Below are positions 25,336 to 34,500 of a DNA stretch of 64,000 nucleotides, in pieces (position 1 is the stretch's first letter; each line of letters begins with the position of its first letter). Position numbers and translations under genes: made by a program. Source of the stretch: an uncultured Alphaproteobacteria bacterium (GTDB lineage: Bacteria; Pseudomonadota; Alphaproteobacteria; UBA8366; JADFVY01). The notes beneath the pieces were generated by a model that saw nothing but the letters and a program-made list of their open reading frames with translations, was not told where the DNA came from and made no database searches. The stretch is from positions 1 to 64,000 of the forward strand of contig CAMYKU010000024.1 in NCBI GenBank assembly GCA_947259105.1, given 5' to 3'.

Positions 25336-26304
25336 ATGGCGGAGGAGAGGCGGCGGTTCCGGCCGGTATCGGGAAACGTGCTGCCGCGTTTTGCCGGAAT
25401 CGCGACCTTCATGCGCCTGCCGCACGTCGAGGACTGGACCGATGTGGAGATCGGCCTGATCGGGGTGCCCTGGGACGGCGGCACCACCAACCGCGCCGGC
25501 GCCCGCCACGGCCCGCGGCAGATCCGCGATTCATCGACGATGATGCGCAACGTTCACCACGTCAGCCGGATCCGCCCCTTCGAGGCGGCGAACTGCGCCG
25601 ACCTCGGCGACGTGCAGGTCAACCCGATCGACCTCGAGGAGTCGCTGCAGCTGGTCGAGGCCTATTACCGGCGCGTGCAGGCGGCCGGAATCCTGCCGCT
25701 GACCGCCGGCGGCGACCATCTGATCAGCCTGCCGATCCTGCGCGCGCTGGCCGCCGACGGACCGGTCGGCATGGTCCATTTCGACGCCCACACCGATACC
25801 TGGGACCGCTATTTCGGCGACCACCGCTACACCCACGGCACGCCGTTCCGCCGCGCCATCGAGGAGGGCGTGCTGGACCCGAAGCGCACCGTGCAGATCG
25901 GCATCCGCGGCTCGCTCTACGGCGAGAAGGACCATGAATGGGGCTTAGAGCAGGGCATCCGCGTGATCACCATCGAGGAGTATTACGAGATCGGCGTCGA
26001 GGCGGTGATCGCCGAGGCGCGCCGCGTCGCCGGCGACGGCCCGACCTATGTCAGCTTCGACGTCGACGGGCTCGACCCGGTCTATGCGCCGGGCACCGGT
26101 ACACCGGAGATCGGCGGCTATTCGACCCGCGAGGCGCAGCGCATGCTGCGTGGCCTCAAGGGGCTCGACATCGTCGGCGGCGACGTCGTCGAGGTCTCGC
26201 CGCCGTTCGATCCGACCGGCATGACGGCGCTTGTCGGCGCCACCATGATGTACGAGATCCTCTGCGTCATGGCCGACCGCATCGCCCGCCGCAAGGCGGG
26301 CTGA
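25336..26304 (+). CDS. Ureohydrolase (agmatinase/arginase family)
   Basis: Start ATG 25336 with AGGAGG at 25325-25330; the open frame reaches back into the tRNA and is not used. 322 residues. Manganese-binding motifs are in order: GGDHLI, VHFDAHTDTW and SFDVDGLDP, with a late ...VSPPFDPTGMTALVGA segment. The family includes agmatinase, guanidinobutyrase, guanidinopropionase and guanidine hydrolase; the sequence does not decide the substrate. The next gene, 16 nt downstream, is a binding protein that may supply the substrate. Confidence 0.88.
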   Translation: MAEERRRFRPVSGNVLPRFAGIATFMRLPHVEDWTDVEIGLIGVPWDGGTTNRAGARHGPRQIRDSSTMMRNVHHVSRIRPFEAANCADLGDVQVNPIDLEESLQLVEAYYRRVQAAGILPLTAGGDHLISLPILRALAADGPVGMVHFDAHTDTWDRYFGDHRYTHGTPFRRAIEEGVLDPKRTVQIGIRGSLYGEKDHEWGLEQGIRVITIEEYYEIGVEAVIAEARRVAGDGPTYVSFDVDGLDPVYAPGTGTPEIGGYSTREAQRMLRGLKGLDIVGGDVVEVSPPFDPTGMTALVGATMMYEILCVMADRIARRKAG

Positions 26305-26320
26305 GGCGCCGGGCCCGGAC

Positions 26321-27325
26321 ATGAACGCTGGCGACACAGGTGGACGGAACCGCGCGGCGCGGCTGACCGGGGCGCTGATCGCCCTGGCGCTCGCCGTGCT
26401 GCCGGTCGTGCCGGCCGAGGCGGAACCCTTGCGGCTCGGCCATCAGAGTTGGCTTGCGCCCGGCCCGTTCTTCATCGCCCGGGACAAGGGCTGGTTCGCC
26501 GAGGAAGGGGTCGAGGTCGAGCTGGTGACTATTGAGGATGTGGCGAACCGCGCCGCGGCGCTGGCGACGGGCAAGCTCGACGCCATGGTGGCCCCGGTCG
26601 ACGCCACGATCCTGCACCTCACGCCGAAGACGGAGCTGCGCATCGTGTTCGCGGTCTCGGAGTCGCGCGGTGCGGACGGGTTGGTGGCGACCACGGACAT
26701 CGAGACCGTCGCGGACCTCATCGGCAAGCGCGTCGCCATGGCGCCCGGTTCCAGCGGGCAGTTCTATCTGAACGTGCTGCTGCACGAGGCGGGGCTGACC
26801 CAGAGCGACGTGACCGTCGTACCGCTGGCGCCGGGCGGCGCCGGCCACGCTTTCGAGACCGGCGAGGTCGACGCCGCGATTACCTGGGAGCCGTGGCTGA
26901 GCCGGACCCGCGAGGCGGACCGTGGGCATGTCCTCGCCGACACGTCACAGCGGCCGGGCCTGCTGATCGAGGCGGTGGTGGCTAGGGCCGGGCCGCTGCA
27001 AGACCGGACGGCGGAATTCGCCGCCCTTTACCGGGCCTGGCAGCGCGCCGTCGTCTTCGCGCGCGAGAATCCCGAGGAGGCCGACCTGATCATGGCGGCC
27101 GGCATCGGCCGCTGGCTGCGGCATCCCAAGATTGTCGCGGAAATGCGCGCCGGCATCGCCTGGTACGACGGCGCGGCCAATGCGGCGCTGTTCGGCGGGC
27201 CCGGCCGGCCGGGTCCGCTGGCAGGCGCCGTCGGCCGCGCGATCGAGATCTGGGAAGGATTCGGCAAGCTGCAGGTCAAACTGCAGCCGCGGGACCTGAT
27301 CAGCTATGCCGTCGTGCAATGGTAG
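26321..27325 (+). CDS. SsuA/NMT1-like ABC transporter substrate-binding protein
   Basis: 334 residues with an N-terminal signal peptide (LTGALIALALAVLPVVPAEAE). The mature part opens LRLGHQSWLAPGPFFIARDKGWFAEEGVEVELVTI and has GKRVAMAPGSSGQFYLNVLL, DVTVVPLAPGGAGHAFETGEVDAAITWEPWLSRT, the standard two-lobe NMT1/SsuA/TauA pattern. No permease or ATPase gene is nearby, so the partner subunits must be encoded elsewhere. It is probably co-transcribed with the ureohydrolase. Ligand unknown. Confidence 0.85.
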   Translation: MNAGDTGGRNRAARLTGALIALALAVLPVVPAEAEPLRLGHQSWLAPGPFFIARDKGWFAEEGVEVELVTIEDVANRAAALATGKLDAMVAPVDATILHLTPKTELRIVFAVSESRGADGLVATTDIETVADLIGKRVAMAPGSSGQFYLNVLLHEAGLTQSDVTVVPLAPGGAGHAFETGEVDAAITWEPWLSRTREADRGHVLADTSQRPGLLIEAVVARAGPLQDRTAEFAALYRAWQRAVVFARENPEEADLIMAAGIGRWLRHPKIVAEMRAGIAWYDGAANAALFGGPGRPGPLAGAVGRAIEIWEGFGKLQVKLQPRDLISYAVVQW

Positions 27326-27367
27326 CGCCGTTTCCGACTACGTTGAATCGGCCCCGGCCGTGCGGAT

Positions 27368-27523
27368 TCAGCGGCGGAATCTTCCGCGTGCCGCGTCCTC
27401 GATCTCGTATGGTGCGATGCCGATATCCTCAAGCTGGCGTGCGCTCAGCTTCGAGAGTTCGGTCACGGTCTTGCGATAGGCGCGCCAACGCCGGAAATCG
27501 CTGTTGATGCGGTTGACAATCAT
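27368..27523 (-). CDS. DUF1127 small protein
   Basis: 51 residues from ATG 27523, preceded by GAGGGG. The motif TVTELSKLSARQLEDIGIAPYEIEDAARG is the DUF1127 signature (L..L..RQL.DIG). The protein is basic. Members have been linked to RNA turnover and phosphate or stress physiology in alphaproteobacteria, but function here is not shown. A full CtrA-type site lies 121 nt upstream. Confidence 0.85.
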   Translation of the reverse strand: MIVNRINSDFRRWRAYRKTVTELSKLSARQLEDIGIAPYEIEDAARGRFRR

Positions 27524-27643
27524 GGGTGGCCCCTCGGCTCGGGTGAAAACGTAAAACCAATCTACGGGCAATGTATGGTCGATGCCGGGGCGCGAGAATT
27601 GATATTTTTGCAGGGCAGCAATCCGAGGCGCGAATGCCTCATT

Positions 27644-27660
27644 TTAACCATATTTTAACC
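27644..27660 (-). promoter_or_regulatory. CtrA-type box upstream of DUF1127 gene
   Basis: On the plus strand TTAACCATATTTTAACC, an exact TTAA-N7-TTAA with the CC that follows the half-site in the CtrA consensus. The neighbourhood is AT-rich and lies between the aldolase stop and the DUF1127 start. Confidence 0.55.
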
Positions 27661-27672
27661 GGCCATGGAGAT

Positions 27673-27689
27673 TTGCTGCACTGCAGCAA
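27673..27689. promoter_or_regulatory. Perfect 17-nt palindrome after the aldolase gene
   Basis: TTGCTGCACTGCAGCAA is an 8+1+8 inverted repeat, 7 nt past the aldolase stop codon and next to the CtrA-type box. It may be an operator for the DUF1127 gene or part of a transcription end; no T-run follows. Confidence 0.35.
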
Positions 27690-27696
27690 TATCGAT

Positions 27697-28842
27697 CTAC
27701 CAACCGTTGACGCGATCCCATTCCTCGATGACCGATCCGGTCTCGTCGAGGACGTGGTAACGGTCGTGCGCGGCGGCGGTCATGCAGACGTGGTTCGGGA
27801 AGACGCGGATGCGGCTGCCGACGGGAAATTCCTCCCATGGCGGCTCCGCGCCGCCGGGCAGCGCGAGCTGGCCGTGCTCCTGGCTGACCGCGGCGAGGTA
27901 CATCCGGTCGGGCCGCGGCGTGCCGCCCTCGCCCATCGCGGTGCCGTAGCCGGTTTCGTTATCGAATTCGGACGGGCCGATATCCTTCGACATGGCGAGC
28001 CCGCCGGCATCGACGATGATGCGTTTCGTCCGGCGGTTATGGCCGATCACGCTGGCGAGGACCGTGACCGCGATATGGTCCCAGCTGCACGAGCCGATCA
28101 GCGCCTGGTCGACGTCGCCGAACATGTAGACGCCGGGGCGCATCTCGGTCACGCCGTCCAGGTTTTTCGCATGGCGCGCCGTCGGCGTCGAGCCCGCCGA
28201 GACCACCGGGCACGGCAGGCCGGCCGCACGCAGCAGTTCCGCCGCCTTCACGATTCCGGCGCGTTCCGCCTCGGCAACCGCCTTGATCCCCTTCGCCGAA
28301 GTACTGTGGTAGGATTGTCCGGCATGGGTCAGCACGCCGCGCAGTTCCAGCGCCGCCGACTTGTGGATGACACGGCCCAGGTTGACGATGTCGTCGGCCT
28401 CGCTGACCGGGTCCAGCCCGCAGCGCCCGGCGCCGGTATCGATCTCGATCATCATCGGAAACTTGCGGCCCAGCTTGGCGGCCCGGATGGCGGTCTCGGC
28501 CGCGGCGCCCATGTTGTCGGTCAAAAGGATCAGCGCGTCGCCCATCTCCTGGATCGCCGCCGCCTCGCCGATCTTCGAGGGCACGAATCCCACGGCATAG
28601 AGAATGTCGCGGAAGCCGCGCTCCGCGAAGTAGTGGGCCTCCTTGAGCGTCGAGACGGTGATGCCGCCGAAATGGCCGGCGGTCGCCAGCTGCGCCACGT
28701 CCGCCGATTTGGCGGTCTTCATATGCGGGCGCAGGCGCACGCCCAGCTTCTTCATACGCGCGGCCATCAGCCGGCAGTTGGACTCCAGCACCGCGCGGTC
28801 GAGCATCAGGCAGGGGGTCGAAAGCGAATCGAAGTGTTCCAT
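27697..28842 (-). CDS. PLP enzyme of the D-threonine aldolase / D-serine dehydratase (DSD1-like) family
   Basis: 381 residues from ATG 28842. A fold-type III PLP lysine is Lys42 in RPHMKTAKS. Further family segments are MIEIDTGAGRCGLDP, GVLTHAGQSYH, VVSAGSTPTAR, EMRPGVYMFGDVDQ and the C-terminal metal site FPNHVCMTAAAHDRYHV (His and Cys). The family cleaves D-threonine or dehydrates D-serine with a divalent metal; the exact substrate cannot be told. An in-frame ATG at 28854 is an alternative start. Confidence 0.87.
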   Translation of the reverse strand: MEHFDSLSTPCLMLDRAVLESNCRLMAARMKKLGVRLRPHMKTAKSADVAQLATAGHFGGITVSTLKEAHYFAERGFRDILYAVGFVPSKIGEAAAIQEMGDALILLTDNMGAAAETAIRAAKLGRKFPMMIEIDTGAGRCGLDPVSEADDIVNLGRVIHKSAALELRGVLTHAGQSYHSTSAKGIKAVAEAERAGIVKAAELLRAAGLPCPVVSAGSTPTARHAKNLDGVTEMRPGVYMFGDVDQALIGSCSWDHIAVTVLASVIGHNRRTKRIIVDAGGLAMSKDIGPSEFDNETGYGTAMGEGGTPRPDRMYLAAVSQEHGQLALPGGAEPPWEEFPVGSRIRVFPNHVCMTAAAHDRYHVLDETGSVIEEWDRVNGW

Positions 28843-29222
28843 GGCCGGGATCATATCGGAAGGGCGACCATCCACAACGAATTTCCGCAACCCCAAACCC
28901 GGCGCGCCGCCGGGCGACCCGCCATCGCACGGAACAACCCCATGCAAAGGCGTTTTCTGCGGCTTTCAGCGCCCGCCCGCGCCCCCCCCGCCATGGGTGG
29001 CATTCAATCGCGACCGACCGGCGCCGGAATCCTCTTTCCGCGCGGGAGCAGGCTGAGAAACGGTATGGCGAAGGGCGCGACACGGTTCTCCCGGCGGCCC
29101 GCATGCCGCAGCACTTCGACCGCCTCTTGCCCCACAGCAGATGGCGGTGCATATAAATCCCTGGACAGAAACGTCTCCTTGTTTCACCGGACATCCCGGA
29201 ACCACACGGGCGGAGCGGCGGC
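28843..29222. other. Divergent intergenic region with repeat copy B
   Basis: 380 nt between the divergent aldolase and AOR-family genes. No gene is supported. It holds the second copy of the dispersed repeat (28929-28966, minus strand). Promoters for both genes must lie here. Confidence 0.4.
28929..28966 (-). repeat. Dispersed intergenic repeat, copy B
   Basis: On the minus strand reads GCAGAAAACGCCTTTGCATG, then GGGTTGTTCCGTGCG, matching the block order of the copy at 24884-24924 in opposite orientation. Confidence 0.55.
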
Positions 29223-30944
29223 ATGCGTAACTATCTGCACATCAACCTTGACGACCGGACCATCGAAGCGGAAGAGATGGCGGGCGAGGCGCTGGCCCGC
29301 GCGGGGCGGTATTACATCGTCAGGACGCTGCTGGAGGCAGGCGTCGCCGGGGTCGACCCGCTGTCGCCGGAGAACCCGCTGATCTTCTCGGCCGGGCCGT
29401 TCGCCGGCACCAATTTCTCCAACGCCAACCGCCTGTCCGTCGGCTGCAAGAGCCCGCTGACCGGCGGCATCAAGGAGGCCAATGCCGGCGGCACCTTCGC
29501 ATTCGCGCTGGGGCAGCTGGAACTGGCCGGGCTGACGCTGTACGGCGCGTCGAACGACTGGGTGGTGATCCGCATCCCCCGGGACGGCGAGATCACCTTC
29601 GAGAGCGCCGCGCCCTATATGGGCAAGAACAATTTCGAGGCCGCCGCGCTGCTGCACGAAACATACGGCGACAAGGTCAGCCTGGCGCTGTGCGGCCCGG
29701 TCGGCGAATACCAGGGGCTGATGGCCGGCATTGCGTTCTCCGACACGGACAACCGGCCGGCGCGGCTGGCCGCGCGCGGCGGCGTCGGCGCGGTGATGGG
29801 GGCGAAGAAGGTCAAGGCCATCGTCGTCGACAAGCACAAGATGCCGACCTTCCACGACCGCAAGAAGGTCATGAGTTCGGTCAAGGGCTACAACGCCAAG
29901 CTGGCCGCCGAGCCGGCGATCGAGAACTACACCAAGCTGGGCACGGCGATGATGGCCGATGTGATGAACCATGTCGGCGGCCTGCCGGTGCGCAATTTCT
30001 CCTCCGGCCAGTTGATCGACACCGCGACCGGGGTCAACAAGATGGGCGGCGAGCATATCCGCGAGCGCAATACGAGCCGCGGCGGCGAAACCGAGCACGC
30101 CTGCATGCCCGGCTGCATGATCAAATGCAGCAATGTCTATATGGACGAGAACGGCAAGGAACTGGTCTCGCCGCTGGAATACGAGACCATCGGCCTGATG
30201 GGCACCAATTGCGGCCTCGACGACCCGGACGACCTCGCGCGCCTGAACTTCATCGCCAACGATCTTGGCATCGACACCATCGAGGCCGGCGCCATGATGG
30301 CCGTGCTGATGGAGGCGGGACAGGGCGAATTCGGCGACGTCGCCTTCATGGAGGCGGCGCTGGAGGATATCCGCACGGGCAACGAGCGCGGCCGCGTGCT
30401 GGCCCAGGGCACGGCCCGGGTCGGCGAACATTTCCGGGTGCCGCGCGTGCCGGTGATCAAGAAACAGGCGATCAGCGCCTACGACCCGCGCGTCGTCGAG
30501 GTCACCGCGATCTCCATGATGGTCACCGCCCAGGGCGCCGACCACACCGCCGGCAACCTTCCCGCCTATGACTGCAAGGGCAAGGATACCGAGCATCTGA
30601 CGGCGCTTTCGATGGACATGCAGACCAACACCGCGGCCGCGGATTCGCTGGGCATCTGCATCTTCGGGAGGGCCGTGACCAACATCAACCACGGCTTCAT
30701 GGTGGACGCCATCAACGACGCTCTGGGAACGGACCTGCCGACCGAATTCTTCGCGCGGCTGGGCCGCGAGACGCTGGAGCTGGAGGCGCGGTTCAACGAG
30801 GAGGCCGGGTTCACCCGCGAAGACGACGAACTGCCCGCCTTCTTCCGCACCGAGGAACTGCCCCCCAGCGGCAAGACCGCCCACCACCTTGTCGACGACA
30901 TCCACCGTTTCCGCACGGCGTGGCTTGAGAGCCACGCGGGGTAA
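29223..30944 (+). CDS. Aldehyde:ferredoxin oxidoreductase-family (tungsten/molybdenum) enzyme
   Basis: 573 residues. The N-terminal cofactor domain has LIFSAGPFAGTNFSNANRLSVGCKSPLTGGI and ARGGVGAVMGAKKVKAIVV. The cluster ligands appear as Cys294-x3-Cys298-x3-Cys302 (HACMPGCMIKCSNVY) and Cys479 (DSLGICIFG). The family holds a bis-pterin W or Mo and a 4Fe-4S cluster and oxidises aldehydes or reduces acids. No ferredoxin-like partner subunit or cofactor-biosynthesis gene is adjacent, which is unusual for an active AOR. Substrate unknown. Confidence 0.9.
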   Translation: MRNYLHINLDDRTIEAEEMAGEALARAGRYYIVRTLLEAGVAGVDPLSPENPLIFSAGPFAGTNFSNANRLSVGCKSPLTGGIKEANAGGTFAFALGQLELAGLTLYGASNDWVVIRIPRDGEITFESAAPYMGKNNFEAAALLHETYGDKVSLALCGPVGEYQGLMAGIAFSDTDNRPARLAARGGVGAVMGAKKVKAIVVDKHKMPTFHDRKKVMSSVKGYNAKLAAEPAIENYTKLGTAMMADVMNHVGGLPVRNFSSGQLIDTATGVNKMGGEHIRERNTSRGGETEHACMPGCMIKCSNVYMDENGKELVSPLEYETIGLMGTNCGLDDPDDLARLNFIANDLGIDTIEAGAMMAVLMEAGQGEFGDVAFMEAALEDIRTGNERGRVLAQGTARVGEHFRVPRVPVIKKQAISAYDPRVVEVTAISMMVTAQGADHTAGNLPAYDCKGKDTEHLTALSMDMQTNTAAADSLGICIFGRAVTNINHGFMVDAINDALGTDLPTEFFARLGRETLELEARFNEEAGFTREDDELPAFFRTEELPPSGKTAHHLVDDIHRFRTAWLESHAG

Positions 30945-30968
30945 CGTTTCGACTCAGGTGAGACGGGA

Positions 30969-31559
30969 ATGAGGATTGCGGTCTTTACTGCGTTGATTGC
31001 GCTGGCGGTTGGCGGCTGCGTGAGATACACGCCACACCCGTGGGCGCAGGAGTTCGAATTCGAGGACCAAGATGTTGAATTCGTCGCGCCGGCGAAGCTT
31101 ACCGGCGTTCGGTGCGAGCGGCAGGTCGATGCGATCGATATGCTCGAACGGGGTACCTTTTTGAGACTGACAGCTGAGGAATACGCAGCCCTCTCAAGAG
31201 ATCCGATCGAACTTGCGGACGATGAAAGACCGTATCTGGTGCGCGGCGTTTCCTGGTCCGAGCCGCCCATGTTTTCGATTGTGGCCGTCGATCATGAACG
31301 GAGGGTTCTCTATGTGACCCAATACACGCACAATTGGGAAATGGCGTGGCCAGGTCTCCACTGGAAGATGAGACCCCGCCCCGTAATAGTCGTGCTCGAG
31401 CAGGAAATCGGCGATGCAATGACTCGCGCGGTAATTGGCGGGGACATGGTATTGGGTTTCTGGTTGCGTTACCGGGAGTTTTGGAGGGAGAGGGGAACTG
31501 AACTCCCCGCTATAGAGTTCTCTTGCGAACGCGAAACCGCAGGCCTACCTCTTCAATGA
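30969..31559 (+). CDS. Small hypothetical lipoprotein
   Basis: 196 residues. The signal peptide MRIAVFTALIALAVGGC has lipobox AVGGC (Cys17). The mature part has no family I recognise; it contains EPPMFSIVAVDHERRVLYVTQY and ends in a Cys-containing tail. It is less GC-rich than its neighbours and starts 24 nt after the AOR-family gene. It overlaps the end of dnaE2 by 7 nt in convergent orientation. Confidence 0.7.
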   Translation: MRIAVFTALIALAVGGCVRYTPHPWAQEFEFEDQDVEFVAPAKLTGVRCERQVDAIDMLERGTFLRLTAEEYAALSRDPIELADDERPYLVRGVSWSEPPMFSIVAVDHERRVLYVTQYTHNWEMAWPGLHWKMRPRPVIVVLEQEIGDAMTRAVIGGDMVLGFWLRYREFWRERGTELPAIEFSCERETAGLPLQ

Positions 31560-34500
31560 AAATCCCGTGACGGGAACAGGGTGCGGGCCTGTTCGCGCGG
31601 GTGACGGCGGAGCTTGGGCACGGCGTGCCGCAGCTTGCCGCGCGGGTCGTCCGATGTGCCGCCCGTGACCTCGTCGACGTGGGCGTTGACCGGGTCGAGC
31701 GGCGCGTGGCCGTCGTCGGCGTCGTCCAGCGAGTCCAGCATGTCCGAGAGATCCTCGATCCGCTCCGCCACTACGTGGATGACCTGCCCCTCGCGCTGCA
31801 GCCGGCCGGCGATGCGCATCATCCGGGCGGTCAGGATCTGGCGGCGGAAGGTCTCGAACTTCGCCGGCCAGACGATGATGTTGGCGGTCCCGGTCTCGTC
31901 CTCCAGGGTGATGAAGATGACCCCCTTGGCGGTGCCGGGCCGCTGGCGCACCAGCACCAGGCCGGAGACGGAGATGCGCCGCCCGTCCCTGGTCTCCAGC
32001 AGTTTTTCCGCCGGCAGGTCACGGCCCAGTTGCGGGCGCAGCAACGCCATGGGATGCGCGCGGAGCGACAGGCGCAGCGCGCGGTAGTCGGCCACCACCG
32101 CCTCGCCGTCGCTCATCGGCGGCAGCGCGACCGGCGGCTCCTCGCCCTGCTCCGCCTCTCCCGCAACATCGAACAACGGCAGCGGCGTGTTGCCGCCGAT
32201 TGCCTTCACGGCCCACAGCGCGTCGCGCCGCGAAAGGCCCATGGAGCCGAACGCATCGGCCCCGGCCAGCCGGGCCAGCGCCGACGGCGCCACCCCGGCC
32301 CGGCGCCACACCGCCAGCGGGTCGGTATAACCGTTGCCGCGCGCCGCCGTGATCCACTCGGCATCCTCCTCGCGGAAGCCCTTGATCTGGCGCAGGCCGA
32401 GGCGCAGCGCATAGCCGCCGGCGGGCCCGTCCACCTCACCGCCGGTCTCCAGCGTGCAGTCCCAGTCGGAATAATTGACATCCGGCGGGCGCACCTCGAC
32501 GCCGTGCTCGCGCGCGTCGCGCACGATCTGGGCCGGGGCGTAGAAGCCCATCGGCTGGCTGTTCAAAAGGGCGCAGGCGAAGACGGCGGGGTAATGACAT
32601 TTCATCCACGCCGAGACATAGACCAGCAGTGCGAAGCTCGCCGCATGGCTTTCCGGGAAGCCGTATTCGCCGAAACCCTCGATCTGGCGGAAGCAGCGCT
32701 CGGCGAAATCGGGCTCGTAGCCGCGTTCCAGCATGCCGCCGATCATCTTCTCACGGTAGTCGTGGATCCTGCCGGTATGGCGGAAGGTCGCCATGGCGCG
32801 GCGCAGCCCGTCGGCCTCGGCCGGGGTGAAGCCGGCGGCGACGATGGCGATCTGCATCGCCTGTTCCTGGAACAGCGGCACGCCCAGCGTCTTGCCGAGC
32901 ACCCGGCGCAGATCCTCCGACGGGAACTCTACCGTCTCCTCGCCGTTGCGGCGGCGGATATAGGGATGCACCATGTCGCCCTGGATCGGCCCGGGGCGGA
33001 CGATCGCCACCTCGATGACGAGGTCGTAGAAACTGCGCGGCCGCATGCGCGGCAGGAAGGCGAGCTGGGCGCGGCTTTCCACCTGGAACACGCCGATCGC
33101 ATCGGCCCGGCACAGCATGTCGTAGACCGCCGAATCCTCGGCCGGGACGGTAGCGAGGCCGAAATCCCTGCCGTAATGACTGCGGATCAGCGCCAGCCCC
33201 TTGCGCAGGCAGCTGAGCATGCCGAGCGCCAGCACGTCTACTTTGAGGATCCCCAGCGCGTCGAGGTCGTCCTTGTCCCATTCGATGACGGTGCGGTCCG
33301 CCATCGCCGCGTTCTCGACCGGCACCAGCTCGTCGAGCCGGCCGCGGGTGATGACGAAGCCGCCGACATGCTGCGAGAGGTGCCGCGGGAAGCCGATCAG
33401 CTGCCGTGAGAGCGCCAGCGCCTGCCTGAGCCGCCGGTCCTGCGCGTCGAGGCCCAACTCGGCGAGGCGCTCCGGCGCCACCACGTCGCCGACCCAGGCG
33501 CCGGACTGGCCGGCCAGCACGGTGACCACGTCGCGGGAGAGCCCCATCGCCTTGCCGACGTCGCGCACCGCGCCGCGCGGCCGGTAATGGATCACGGTGG
33601 CGGTCAGCCCGGCGCGCTCGCGGCCGTATTTTCCGTAGATGTACTGGATCACCTCCTCGCGGCGCTCATGCTCGAAATCGACGTCGATATCCGGCGGCTC
33701 GCCGCGCTCGGCCGAGATGAAACGCTCGAACAGCAGGTCCATGCGGGCCGGATCCACCGAGGTGACGCCGAGGCAGTAGCAGACCGCCGAATTGGCGGCC
33801 GAGCCGCGCCCCTGGCAGAGGATGCCCTGCGACCGCGCGAAACGGACGATGTCGTGCACGGTCAGGAAATAGGGCGCGTACTCCAGCTCGCGGATCAGCT
33901 CCAGCTCATGGTCGATCTGCGCCCGCACCTTGTCCGGCAGGCCGGCGGGCCAGCGGGTCCGCGCGCCCTCCGCCGTCAGCGCTTCCAGCGCCTCCTGCGG
34001 CGGGCGGCCGTCCGGCGCGACCTCGTCCGGGTACTCGTAGCGCAGCTCGTCGAGGCTGAACGTACAGCGCTCGGCGATTTCCAGCGTACGTGTCAGGGCA
34101 TCAGGTTGGTCGCGGAACAGCGCCGCCATCGCCGCCGGCCCCTTGATATGGCGCTCGCCGTTCTTCAGCAGGCGCCGCGCGCCGGCCGCGTCGATCGAAA
34201 CGCCTTCGCGTACGCAGGAAAGCGTATCGGCCAGCGGGCGGCGCGACGGATCGTGCATCACCACATCGTTGGTGGCGGCCAGCGGCGCATTGCAGGCCTC
34301 GGCGAGACCGGCCAGATGCGCGATGCGCCGCGCATCGTCGCCGCGCAGCAGGTGGGAGGCGGCCAGCCAGACCGCGCCCGGAAAAGCCCCGGCCCAATCC
34401 GCAAGTTCCACCTTGTACGCCTCGCCGGGCACGTCCGGCGGCAGCGCGATCAACGCCATGCCCTGCCCGTACGCCTGTACGTCCTCACGATAGAGCTCGC

